This document shows, piece by piece, positions 53,536 through 62,557 of a stretch of 64,000 bases of DNA (the stretch's first letter is position 1; every line of letters begins with the position of its first letter). Source of the DNA: Chitinispirillaceae bacterium. Lineage in GTDB: Bacteria; Fibrobacterota; Chitinivibrionia; Chitinivibrionales; Chitinispirillaceae. Made by a program: the position numbers and the translations under genes. The notes beneath the pieces are model-generated. The model saw only the letters and a list, made by a program, of their open reading frames with translations. It ran no database searches and had not been told where the DNA came from. The stretch covers positions 1 to 64,000 of the forward strand of contig JAFGDP010000023.1 of NCBI GenBank assembly GCA_016932075.1. Direction: 5' to 3'.

Positions 53536-54171
53536 TTAGGTTCTTCGTTGTGAATAAAGAAAATTCAGCAACCGCACTGAGCTTTCGTCAATTTCCTCTA
53601 TAATGGCATTGGCCTTTGCACTGAGCACCGAGAACATGACCATGCAGGGAACCGCAACCATGAGGCCCATGGCTGTGGTGTTCATGGCAATGGCAATGCC
53701 TCGGGAAAGCACCACGGCCTTTTGCGACGGGTCCGCGGAATTGAGTGCGGCAAATGCCTGCTGCAGACCGAAAATTGTGCCCAGAAGACCGAGCAGCGTC
53801 GCCATATTGGCAAAGAGGGATAAATAGTGGGTTCGCCGCTGGATGCGGGGAAGCTCACGCAACGCCACCTCGTCGACCGCGTTCTGGATTTCTTGATCAG
53901 GCTCATTCTGCTGGAAATGCCATACGGCGGATTCTAGAATGACCGAAAGCGGGCTTTTGGTCTTGGTACACAATTTCCGTGCATGCTCCACTTCGCCGTT
54001 GCGGATCAGGCGAACCAGTTGCGTCATCAGCGCCTTGGCGTTTACCCTGCAATGGAAATAATAATAGAAAAGACGTTCAAAAATGATGGCAAGTGCAAAG
54101 GCCGAAACGCTGATGATGGGCCACATCATTACGCCGCCCTCTTGAAACCACTTCGCGATACCCGTCATCAT
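53536..54171 (-). CDS. ExbB/TolQ/MotA-family proton channel protein
   Basis: Stator-like inner-membrane subunit of a proton-driven complex. Span 1 at about residues 13-35 (VMMWPIISVSAFALAIIFERLF), a cytoplasmic helical loop (about 40-110), and spans 2 and 3 with the family motif ANMATLLGLLGTIFGLQQAF and AIAMNTTAMGLMVAVPCMVMFSVL. The conserved Thr/Ser of the channel (TTAMG) is in place. It lies at the head of ExbB, ExbD(N), STAS, ExbD(D), TonB and has its own predicted promoter upstream. Confidence 0.93.
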   Translation of the reverse strand: MMTGIAKWFQEGGVMMWPIISVSAFALAIIFERLFYYYFHCRVNAKALMTQLVRLIRNGEVEHARKLCTKTKSPLSVILESAVWHFQQNEPDQEIQNAVDEVALRELPRIQRRTHYLSLFANMATLLGLLGTIFGLQQAFAALNSADPSQKAVVLSRGIAIAMNTTAMGLMVAVPCMVMFSVLSAKANAIIEEIDESSVRLLNFLYSQRRT

Positions 54172-54355
54172 AGAAAACCCCCGACAATCGTGTTGGTTAC
54201 CGTTTGTTGTTTCGCGCGATTGAGAAAACCCGTTCCTGCGGAGTCGTGCGTTCGCTGCCGCGGGACGGAAAGGCGTTTTTCTCCGAACTCATTGACATTT
54301 AAGGCATTATTAAGTGTACCATTACACCGCTTCGCAGTCAACAACCAGGGTAGCA
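54172..54355. other. Intergenic region upstream of the ExbB-type gene
   Basis: 184 bp holding a well-formed sigma-70-type promoter (54313-54341) and a leader of about 134 nt. No terminator for the upstream gene is evident. Confidence 0.5.
54313..54341 (-). promoter_or_regulatory. Predicted sigma-70 promoter before the ExbB-type gene
   Basis: On the reverse strand: -35 TTGACT (54336-54341), 17-bp spacer, -10 TACACT (54313-54318). It would allow ExbB, both ExbD, STAS, TonB and perhaps the polysaccharide genes to be expressed separately from the MerR-barrel-TPR genes upstream. Confidence 0.5.
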
Positions 54356-54688
54356 TCACTCCACCAGCGGCGAAAAGGGCAAGGGTTCGCTTAATTCTTC
54401 CTTGAACGAGTGTGAAATTTCGAGCTGCCTGAATTGCGTTTTTTCTTTTGGCAAAAATATCAACACTTGCGGTTTTTCCACTTTGCCCTTAATGACCATT
54501 CCAACAGTAAAGGTAATGGTTCCTGGTTGATCGATACGATATCCCTTTTGTTTGACCGTATCCTTTATCGGTGCAACCGGGGCATCTTCTTCTCCGGGGG
54601 CGGGGGGCGCGCATACGGCATCCCGGGCTGACATGAAGGCAACCAATACTATCAAACACATACCCGTTAAAACCCGCCATTTTCTCAT
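54356..54688 (-). CDS. Small exported protein of unknown function
   Basis: 110-aa exported protein: signal peptide of about 26 residues (VLTGMCLIVLVAFMSARDAVCA), a Pro/Glu-rich linker and a beta-rich domain (TITFTVGMVIKGKVEKPQVLIFLPKEK). The overlap ATGA with the giant TPR lipoprotein gene implies joint translation. It may be a periplasmic partner of the motor, as small periplasmic proteins occur in Glt-type complexes. No family recognised. Confidence 0.75.
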   Translation of the reverse strand: MRKWRVLTGMCLIVLVAFMSARDAVCAPPAPGEEDAPVAPIKDTVKQKGYRIDQPGTITFTVGMVIKGKVEKPQVLIFLPKEKTQFRQLEISHSFKEELSEPLPFSPLVE

Positions 54689-57660
54689 TTTTGCACGACT
54701 CCTGTTTCCTGGCTGAAATTTTTAATGAAGGGGAATTCGTATACATCCGCCCTGATTTCCTCAGGTAAGAGCACCTTTTCTCCACCGGGCGGTTTCGCGA
54801 CAAAAACCTGGGATGCCAGCGTAACAGAGATCAACGGAAATAACACTCCCTGCGAGGAACCCGATGGTGAGAGTTTTATCCCCAGTACATTTTTTCCTGA
54901 ACGAATCGCATCGAACATATTATAGGTGGTTATGGGAGAGGGTGATGTTTTCGCTTCAGGTGCGAGCGCCACCCCGTTGAGCATCACTTTTAAAGCACCT
55001 GTTGAATGGAGGTGCAGTGTTGCCGCGCGCGGCATCGAAGCAAGCGAAAGAGTCCTGCGGAAATAAAACGTGCGAAGAGACGGTGCTTCGGCCGGCAGCG
55101 AACCGTCATAGATAATCGGTTCAGGCGGACCAGTGGGAAACCCCTTCGGCGGTGGAGCATCTGCCGAACGCACATTCCGCCATGCACTGTCGTTGAAATC
55201 CGGAGCAAACCAGTTCGGAAACGAATCAGTTGAACACTTCCAGTATTGTTGAGAGGAAAAAACCGTATCACGTGTCTTATCTTCCGGCAAACCATACTCT
55301 TCCGGAAAATTCTGGAAGAGCCGCACATAGGCATGGGTGACAAATGGACCGCTCGCGTATTTCTGAACTGCAAATTTGAGAATGCTTTTATAAATATCAA
55401 AAGCCTGCTCCTGAAAACGAAGGCCGATCTCTTCAAACCGCGCTTTGTACTCCTCCGCTTCCGCTTCACTTGCATCCTTGGGTAATGGCGGTTTAGCAAA
55501 GGACTCGACGCAAAGAAGGTCCTTGCATCTTCCTAGGGTAAACAGCAGGGCGGCAAGTCGTTCGCGCGCCAGGGACACGCTTTCATCTTCAATAGCATAT
55601 GCTTCGGCGATTTTGAGCGTTTTCAGATAGCTGGTAAGAGCCTGCTCCTGGTATCCTTCTACCTGTTTAAGCAATTTGGTCTTATAGACAAAGCGTTCAT
55701 AGCTGTCCAGTTTGGCTGGTATCGGCGCTTCAATCGCAATCGTCACCACATCAGCATAGGTTTGGGCTACCGTAAAGGATATGCTGGTGATGCTTGAACT
55801 CGCCTTTGCATAAAAATCATTTCTCTCCTGGTATGTGGTCCCGATTTCAAGGCATTGCAGAAACAGGTCGGTGGCTCGTTCCTGGAAAGGTGCTATTTTC
55901 TGGAGCAGTTCAAGTTTGCGTCCGATGAGTGCGAATCCATCGAGTTTCTGTTTGCTCTCCGCGTCTCTGGCGATTTTTGCCAAGGCGATGTAGTTCTCCC
56001 CTGCCGCATAGGGAAGATAGGTAAGCTTCTGGCGGGAAATAAGGATGTTCTTGTCTTCAAGCTTTTCTTTGATACCGATCTTTACATTCTGCTCATGATA
56101 TTTCAGCGCTTTTTGAATAAAATATTTTTCCACGGCCTGCGCAATCCCGAGTTCCAGAGCAAGCCGCTCTGCAAGCGAGAGATCAGGCTCACGCTGCTGC
56201 TTGAAAACACCGACCGCGAAATCCTCATACGCCTGACCGATTTGGCAGACTGCCCGGGTGGTCCACTCAGAGATGTTGAATTTAAGGACAAGCGAGTATG
56301 CCTTAACCGTTTCGTCCAGCAGATCGGATTTTTTTCTAAGGCTTTTTTTATATGTTTTTTTCGGAAGGGCAAGCGCTATTGCCTGCATTGTGGCATGGCT
56401 GATCTCCCCAATGGTGAACTGTGCCTTTGCCGCATAATAGGCGTTTACCGCACTTGGGTTTTTCATCCGTGCAAATGAGGAAACCGCATTGCCAAGTTCT
56501 TCAAGCGCCTCATCCTCCTTGTTCTGCATATACAGGGCAATACCGACCATGCACCGTGCCTGTATCGCCCTGGCGGCGTCGTTGCCGAAACGATTAGAAA
56601 AGAGCTGGTTAACCCTCGACACCGCTTCCCAGTTTTTCATTTTACCGTACAGTTCACCGGCACGGAACAGGATGTCGGCCGCATCCTCTGAATCGGGAAA
56701 CAGCTGAACCATCTTCTCAAATGTTGCCGCGGCCTCCGGCAGTTTATCGGCATTTTCAAATGCGAATCCGGCGTTGTACATGGCAGTTGGTGCAAGTTCT
56801 GACCGGGGATACCTGGCCACCATACGAAGATAGGACTCTGCCGCCAGGTCCCACTTGAGTAGTTTCGCGTTAGAAATGCCGATCCGAAAAATCGCCTTAG
56901 GAACAAGTTTCGACTCGGGATATTTTTGAAGCAACTGCTGGAGCGTCAGAATGACGTGGGACCACTCAGCCTGTTTTTCGTAACAGTGGCTGGCATTGAA
57001 CATGGCAACATCGGCAATTACCGCTTTGGGAAACTCCATTGCGAGACGCTTGTACTGGGAAGCCGCTTCCTTGAATCGTTTCTGCTCCTCAAGTTGTTCA
57101 GCGCTCCTGAAAATCGATTCCGCGATTCGTTCAACCGCCTCACCCTTGTTGACCCCTTCAACATCCATGGTGCTGAGTTTGCGGTACCATACCTGGGCGC
57201 TGTCAAAATTCTTTTCTTCATAATATCCCTGTGCGATCATTTTAACCGCGTCCACGGACGTCGGCGTATTGGGATATTGTTCAAGCAAGTGCAGATACGT
57301 ACTCCTACTTTTTTCAAACTGGCGGTTATTGTAGTACAGCGATGCTTTGATGGTCAGCACATCCATTATTTTCGGGTTGTTTGGATTGACCGCGATATAG
57401 TTATCACACGCCTTGATGAGCAGCTGTGACGCCGGTGAAAGCTTGTGCGCAACCGCGCTATCCGCCACAGCTTTACGCGCGACAGCCGTGGAGTCCGCCG
57501 TTGCTGCTCGCTGGTCTTGTTGATCCTTAAGCGTGGAAGCTGTATGGGAAGGAGCAGAGACGCAGCCGCAGCAGACAAGCGCACCATGAATGACGGCCCA
57601 GAGGACCACAACGGGCAGCCATCGCGGTAAGTGTCTGTACAACGTGCCGGTACGTTTCAT
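54685..57660 (-). CDS. Giant TPR lipoprotein with C-terminal beta-sandwich
   Basis: 991-aa outer-membrane or periplasmic lipoprotein. ATG 57660 follows AGGGA; signal peptide with lipobox LVCCGC. Residues about 60-450 are TPR repeats (FEKSRSTYLHLLEQYPNTPTSVD, FKEAASQYKRLAMEFP, KLPEAAATFEKMVQLFPDSEDAADILFRAGELY), the pattern of YbgF/BamD-type scaffolds. Longer helical stretches follow (to about 820). Residues about 820-960 are a beta-sandwich that looks like a galactose-binding or jelly-roll module (FAPDFNDSAWRNV, FYFRRTLSLAS, STGALKVMLNGVAL). It precedes the small exported protein and the motor genes on one transcript. In Glt systems a TPR lipoprotein (GltE) has an analogous place. Confidence 0.85.
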   Translation of the reverse strand: MKRTGTLYRHLPRWLPVVVLWAVIHGALVCCGCVSAPSHTASTLKDQQDQRAATADSTAVARKAVADSAVAHKLSPASQLLIKACDNYIAVNPNNPKIMDVLTIKASLYYNNRQFEKSRSTYLHLLEQYPNTPTSVDAVKMIAQGYYEEKNFDSAQVWYRKLSTMDVEGVNKGEAVERIAESIFRSAEQLEEQKRFKEAASQYKRLAMEFPKAVIADVAMFNASHCYEKQAEWSHVILTLQQLLQKYPESKLVPKAIFRIGISNAKLLKWDLAAESYLRMVARYPRSELAPTAMYNAGFAFENADKLPEAAATFEKMVQLFPDSEDAADILFRAGELYGKMKNWEAVSRVNQLFSNRFGNDAARAIQARCMVGIALYMQNKEDEALEELGNAVSSFARMKNPSAVNAYYAAKAQFTIGEISHATMQAIALALPKKTYKKSLRKKSDLLDETVKAYSLVLKFNISEWTTRAVCQIGQAYEDFAVGVFKQQREPDLSLAERLALELGIAQAVEKYFIQKALKYHEQNVKIGIKEKLEDKNILISRQKLTYLPYAAGENYIALAKIARDAESKQKLDGFALIGRKLELLQKIAPFQERATDLFLQCLEIGTTYQERNDFYAKASSSITSISFTVAQTYADVVTIAIEAPIPAKLDSYERFVYKTKLLKQVEGYQEQALTSYLKTLKIAEAYAIEDESVSLARERLAALLFTLGRCKDLLCVESFAKPPLPKDASEAEAEEYKARFEEIGLRFQEQAFDIYKSILKFAVQKYASGPFVTHAYVRLFQNFPEEYGLPEDKTRDTVFSSQQYWKCSTDSFPNWFAPDFNDSAWRNVRSADAPPPKGFPTGPPEPIIYDGSLPAEAPSLRTFYFRRTLSLASMPRAATLHLHSTGALKVMLNGVALAPEAKTSPSPITTYNMFDAIRSGKNVLGIKLSPSGSSQGVLFPLISVTLASQVFVAKPPGGEKVLLPEEIRADVYEFPFIKNFSQETGVVQK

Positions 57661-57697
57661 GGTGCTTTCCCTGTACGGTTCCGTTGCCGGTTGCATG

Positions 57698-60600
57698 CTA
57701 ACGGATCGTTCCCTCCTGTTTCAACAGATTCTGTGAAGCGACAATGGCGTTCCATGCCGCCGTTTCCCTGAATTTGCTATCCGGATACCGCTTTGAAACC
57801 GCGATATACTCTTCGGCCGCTTTCAGGTAATTACCCAGCGAGAACTCTATCTCCGCGAGGTTGTAATGGCATTCGCTCGCGCGGGGTGATGACGGGTAAA
57901 AACGGATGAAATCAGTGTAGACGTCTCGCGCGCGTACATAGGCACTGGTGTCGTTTTTCTGCAGTGCGAGCTGGTGAAACCCGATGGTTGCCTCATAGAG
58001 CTGTTTCTCCGCGATGCTGTCGGCGTCATGAATTGCTTCCGGATCGCTCTGTACCTTTGCCCATTTGCTCTTCTTATTGTATTTCTTCCAAAAATCGAGT
58101 TTCATCTTGTTCGCCTCCTCGGGCGTGGTGTTGCGTTCAAGGGTGGCAAGAAACTCGTTTTCCACACCAGGCATGTTGCGATAGGCCGGATTCATCTTCA
58201 GAAGTCTTTTGTAGGTCTTTACCGACATATCGTATCTTCCCTGATCCTTATACACTCTAGCGAGGCGGTGAAGGATCTGGCTGCCTCGGTCAGGATCGCC
58301 CAGCTTTTTCGCGAATATCGTCGCCCGTTCAAGTCCTTTCTCTCCTGTCATATCTGCCTCGCTAAAGGATATCGCGACATAATCCATTGACTCCTTTTCC
58401 AGGAGACCCTTTGCGCCCTTCCCTCCGCCGAGATCAACGAGCGCGAGAAAAGAGCTGATCGCCTTTTCAGGATTTGACAACCGGTATTGCGACCATGCCA
58501 GCTTATAAAGCGCCTCGTCGAACCATTCCGACTCGGGATACTTCATGACTGATTGATAGCACTGAATGGCTTTTGATAGATTGCCTTTGTCGAACATATA
58601 TTCGCCCGCATACATCCAGGCCTGGGGAGCATACGGACTTTTTGGAAAATCAAGAGACACTTTTTCCATATGAACGAGCGCGCTGTCGAACCGGACGTGG
58701 TCGTTGAAGCACCATGCAAGACTGTAATGAGACGATGCCGCAGCCGTCGATACCGGCGCGAGTCTGATCGCATTCCTGAATTCCCCCATGCTCGCCGTGT
58801 GATCGATTCGCGGCGGTTTTGGCTCTGCCGGAAGATCAAGTTTTTTTCCGTTCCGGTACTGCCTGATGGTGCGGTCATATTCGCCGCGCGTTTTTTCATA
58901 GTGTTCAAACGCCTTGCTGTATTTTTCGTTTTCCCGGGCATAATACAGTTCACCAAGCTGATAGTGGAAATACGCGGCATCCGCGCTGTCCATGTCGCGT
59001 TTCAGCTGCGATTGAAGCTGTGCGGTTAACCGTTTATGCCAGGCCCTTTTCATCTTTTCTTCAACATTCAATAGCGAATCAAGAATTAGGGCATAATGCT
59101 TCTTACTCTTTTTAATGACCGCCCTTGAAATCGAATCGGTTTTTTTGGAAAAAGGTTTTGCCGCTTCCTGTTGATAATAGTTAAGCTGCGATTTCTGCCA
59201 ATTAAGGTATTCCCGCTCAAAACGGAACCGCTCAATCATTGCTTCAGTCATGAACCCGGAAGATTTTGTGACCACCACCTTTATGGATGCTTGCATCTTT
59301 TTCCTATGGGTAATCATTGCTTCCGCATCATCATTCCTTGATGTGCTGGTTGCCGCCATGATAACAGAATCGAGATAGTGCAGCAGTTGCTCCCGTTTTT
59401 CTGTAAACGTCACATTCTGAAACGACCCTGTTGAATAATGCTTGGAGATGAGTGTCCCCACCCGTTCAATACCGTTGTAATAGGACACGATGTTTTCGTA
59501 CGCCTCTCTCGGCTCCGCCTTGATCCTGCCGAGCAGCTTGGTAAGCTCCCGTTTGGCCTCCCCGATTTTCTTGCTTTTCCTGCCGCTCCCCTCGAAATCC
59601 TGTCTACGATCGATTCTTTCAAGCAGCTCCTTAAGGCGTTGTTCCTCTTTCGTCAAATATAACACTTTTTTCCATTCATACTGCGCTTTGTATAGGTACC
59701 GCTTGGCAAGAACGAGAAACGCTTCGGCCGCATAGGGGGATTCCGGTGCCTGGTTGATGAGTTTACGAAGCGTCGTTTCGGCCTTATCGTTCATATCAAG
59801 GGAAAGATAACACCATAAAATGCCGTAAAGCGCCCGCTCGAATTCAGTATTGCTGTTAATGAGGTTGTAAAAAAGCGACAATGCCTTTTCGTAACGGCCA
59901 AGTTCGTAGGTGGTCTGCGCAATAGCGATACGCAGTTCCCTCGCGGCGACCCGGTCGATGTCAGAGCGAGCGGTGATTTTCATTGCGCTTTCAAAAATCG
60001 AAAGGGCGGTGGAGGGATCGTTATCTGCCAGATACGAGCGCCCGAGCGCATGCATAACGTGCAATGCATACGGAGCGGTTCGCTCGACAAAAGACGCCAA
60101 TTTTACATAGGCATCCTTTTCCCCGAGCTTCAAGCCGCTCTCCATGCTCATCCAAATAACCATATTGCGTTGCTGACCGTTCCATATGGTTACATCCATT
60201 TTTTGGCATTCCTCCCACAAGGTATCGTATTGCCCGAGTGCATACAGGGCCTGCATTCTGTACAAGCTTCGCTGCGCTGCGGTTTTTCCGTCTTCCCGAA
60301 GGTGCTTTGCCGTGATAAGAACCTTTTCATAGTCTCCGGACCGTAACGCGATCCGCGCGGAAAGACCAAGCAGGGAACCCATATCGATCTTCCCTTTATA
60401 CCTCGCGGTGACCTCGGCAATCTTGCGCTCACACAACGGAATTTTATTTTCCTTCGCATACCCCTTGATACGGTGAAGCTCGACTGCGTACATTTCGTGC
60501 ACATGCTGTTTCGATGCCCTGCGGGCCAGGGTATCTTTTATCATTGCCAGCTTCTTGTAATAGACCTCCGACTGCTGGCCGAGATTGGCCTTGATAATTG

Positions 60601-61186
60601 AAAAAAATTCTGCCGATTCCTCCGGCACCATTGAATGCTCCGCTCGTATGCCAATCCCGACCATCATCGACGTGAGCAGGGTATCCGAACTCTTCCAGAG
60701 CGTATCGACATCATGCTTGACGGAAAGCATTTCCTCAATTCGTTTCATATCTCCTTGTTCAAGTAGTTCGAACATGCTTTGAACGGGCTGCCCCACCACC
60801 ATCTCCCGTAATATTTCCAGTGCGTCAAGAAGCGGCTGCCTGAGCGCCTCAATCCGCAGGGTAAGCTGTGCATGCCGTTTTTCCAAGCGCTCAATTTTTT
60901 TATCGTAACGGATAAGATTAGTCTTGTTGAGGCCGGTCAGTTCCGCCGGGAACAGCTCAAGGTCCCGCAAATCCGCAAGAACATCGGCGATGCCGTTCAG
61001 CTCCCGTCGAAGAACGCCGATTTTATGCCACTCCGCACCGAACCGGGTCGTCATGTTTTCGCGCACCCGCCACACCTCGGCCTGTTTGTCGCTTCGGGCA
61101 AAACCCGCTCCATGCTCCAGGCCGGGAAACAGGCCCGCTGCGATAAACAGCGTCATAATGCAGATTCTGGTGCTGAATGTTTTCAT
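57698..61186 (-). CDS. Giant exported TPR protein
   Basis: 1162-aa periplasmic protein: signal peptide of about 30 residues (IMTLFIAAGLFPG), an N-terminal coiled coil (about 75-105), then repeated TPR-like units over most of its length (YEKALSLFYNLINSNTEFERALYGILWCYLSL, DKAETTLRKLINQAPESPYAAEAFLVLAKRY, FEHYEKTRGEYDRTIRQYRNG, YDMSVKTYKRLLKMNPAYRN, YLKAAEEYIAVSKRYPDSKF). A central coiled-coil region (about 500-720) breaks the array. No catalytic motif. Its scale and order resemble the large TPR periplasmic scaffold of Glt (GltD/AgnA class). It lies 37 bp upstream of the TPR lipoprotein gene. Confidence 0.85.
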   Translation of the reverse strand: MKTFSTRICIMTLFIAAGLFPGLEHGAGFARSDKQAEVWRVRENMTTRFGAEWHKIGVLRRELNGIADVLADLRDLELFPAELTGLNKTNLIRYDKKIERLEKRHAQLTLRIEALRQPLLDALEILREMVVGQPVQSMFELLEQGDMKRIEEMLSVKHDVDTLWKSSDTLLTSMMVGIGIRAEHSMVPEESAEFFSIIKANLGQQSEVYYKKLAMIKDTLARRASKQHVHEMYAVELHRIKGYAKENKIPLCERKIAEVTARYKGKIDMGSLLGLSARIALRSGDYEKVLITAKHLREDGKTAAQRSLYRMQALYALGQYDTLWEECQKMDVTIWNGQQRNMVIWMSMESGLKLGEKDAYVKLASFVERTAPYALHVMHALGRSYLADNDPSTALSIFESAMKITARSDIDRVAARELRIAIAQTTYELGRYEKALSLFYNLINSNTEFERALYGILWCYLSLDMNDKAETTLRKLINQAPESPYAAEAFLVLAKRYLYKAQYEWKKVLYLTKEEQRLKELLERIDRRQDFEGSGRKSKKIGEAKRELTKLLGRIKAEPREAYENIVSYYNGIERVGTLISKHYSTGSFQNVTFTEKREQLLHYLDSVIMAATSTSRNDDAEAMITHRKKMQASIKVVVTKSSGFMTEAMIERFRFEREYLNWQKSQLNYYQQEAAKPFSKKTDSISRAVIKKSKKHYALILDSLLNVEEKMKRAWHKRLTAQLQSQLKRDMDSADAAYFHYQLGELYYARENEKYSKAFEHYEKTRGEYDRTIRQYRNGKKLDLPAEPKPPRIDHTASMGEFRNAIRLAPVSTAAASSHYSLAWCFNDHVRFDSALVHMEKVSLDFPKSPYAPQAWMYAGEYMFDKGNLSKAIQCYQSVMKYPESEWFDEALYKLAWSQYRLSNPEKAISSFLALVDLGGGKGAKGLLEKESMDYVAISFSEADMTGEKGLERATIFAKKLGDPDRGSQILHRLARVYKDQGRYDMSVKTYKRLLKMNPAYRNMPGVENEFLATLERNTTPEEANKMKLDFWKKYNKKSKWAKVQSDPEAIHDADSIAEKQLYEATIGFHQLALQKNDTSAYVRARDVYTDFIRFYPSSPRASECHYNLAEIEFSLGNYLKAAEEYIAVSKRYPDSKFRETAAWNAIVASQNLLKQEGTIR

Positions 61187-61268
61187 CGTTACCGCGCTAG
61201 GTGCTTGCAGCTCGACACGTATGGCTTCCCGTTACCATGGCATGGGTACCGGCAACCGGGCCCAACAA
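61187..61268. other. Short spacer before the giant TPR gene
   Basis: 82 bp without an obvious promoter, terminator or strong ribosome site; continuation of the operon from the barrel genes is the simplest reading. Confidence 0.3.
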
Positions 61269-62555
61269 CTACTCTTGCTGCTTTTTCATTTCTTCCTTTC
61301 GCTTCCTTATCTTCTCCAGCCGTTTTTCCTCATCATCCTCCGGCTCAACATTGGTTGACTCTTCAAAACTCCTGAGCCGGTTATCGATATCAAGGCGGTT
61401 TTTCTCCTTGGTATTTTTTAATAGCAAAAAATTTCTCATCATTTCCGCGCTGGTCATTTTATACCGGAGAGGAAAGGTAAGGGACCCAACAATCTTCCAT
61501 TTAACAAACCAGGGATCAAAGGGGTTCCTTATATCGTGGGACACCTCATAGGGGAAAAGATCGGCGCGTTTCTGATCCAAATGGGTCTGGTCCTGCCGGC
61601 TCATTTTCGATTCAACATTCATGCTGGTGAGCAGCGGCAGCGCAACGGAAAGCGTAATGCCGTTTTTATAGCGCACATTTCCTCCGACAACCAGATACAT
61701 AGGGTTTTCGCTGAACCAGACAAGAAATTCCTTATCACCGGCTTGGGCAAACCTTTTCGGGCCGGTGAAATTATTGAATGCCTCTAACGAGTATGCAGCA
61801 AAAAAATCATAATCATATCCGCTGTAAACGACCCCCACATCACCTAAGAACTGATAATTATTTATATATTCTCTTTCAAGCGGCACACGGGCACCTAGAT
61901 TAATGAGGAATCGCAAGGGAAGAATGGTCATTTTAGAGATTAAATCGACATCAAATAAAAATTTGCCTTCAAAAATGCTGCCCTTGGTTACATACCCTTC
62001 CGGCATGAAACCGATGTAACCGCCCAACGTCGGCGTGGTATTGGTAAAACGGTACAGATAGCGGGCATTACAGCCGAACCCCAGCAATCTCAGGTCCTTG
62101 TTGTTCGGCCAGGTCAGCTTCAGATCGCCCGCCACCCACCCCGGCATTTTAAAGGCCCATGTGAGGGGACGAGATTCAATAGCCACCGAGGCAACATCGA
62201 AAAACCCGGCACACACATATGCTTCAGGAAAGGCACGCGCGTTAAACATCCAGAATCCTTCACGCTCGGCACCGGCATCATCGGTTTTTAATGGCGGGTC
62301 ATCCCACACATGGCCGATGCTGGCAAGCGATATCCAGATATTGCCGGACCCCAGCGTGTTCGAGGACATGCAGCGATAAAATGACTCGCCGCGCATACGT
62401 TTCATTTCAGCCTGCCCGATTACATTTGCACATACCCCGGCGCAAACGACGACCACACACCCTGTTCGGACAACATGAGCGAAAGATCTTGCGTTGCGTG
62501 TTCGCCGCATTGCCGTATCATCAACATGAATCATGCGAAATCTTTTTCCTTCCAT
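61269..62555 (-). CDS. Putative outer-membrane beta-barrel protein, paralogue of the preceding gene
   Basis: 428-aa exported protein. The first 45 residues are unusual for a signal (MEGKRFRMIHVDDTAMRRTRNARSFAHV... then hydrophobic VVVVCAGVCANV); an internal start is possible. A central part has alternating hydrophobic strands (about 70-340) and ends in strands such as VYSGYDYDFFAAYSLEAF and YLVVGGNVRYKNGITLSVALPLL. The charged tail (SAEMMRNFLLLKNTKEKNRLDIDNRLRSFEES, then EKRLEKIRKRKEEMKKQQE) matches the layout of the neighbouring paralogue. It starts 2 bp after the neighbour's stop. Confidence 0.72.
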   Translation of the reverse strand: MEGKRFRMIHVDDTAMRRTRNARSFAHVVRTGCVVVVCAGVCANVIGQAEMKRMRGESFYRCMSSNTLGSGNIWISLASIGHVWDDPPLKTDDAGAEREGFWMFNARAFPEAYVCAGFFDVASVAIESRPLTWAFKMPGWVAGDLKLTWPNNKDLRLLGFGCNARYLYRFTNTTPTLGGYIGFMPEGYVTKGSIFEGKFLFDVDLISKMTILPLRFLINLGARVPLEREYINNYQFLGDVGVVYSGYDYDFFAAYSLEAFNNFTGPKRFAQAGDKEFLVWFSENPMYLVVGGNVRYKNGITLSVALPLLTSMNVESKMSRQDQTHLDQKRADLFPYEVSHDIRNPFDPWFVKWKIVGSLTFPLRYKMTSAEMMRNFLLLKNTKEKNRLDIDNRLRSFEESTNVEPEDDEEKRLEKIRKRKEEMKKQQE

Positions 62556-62557
62556 TG

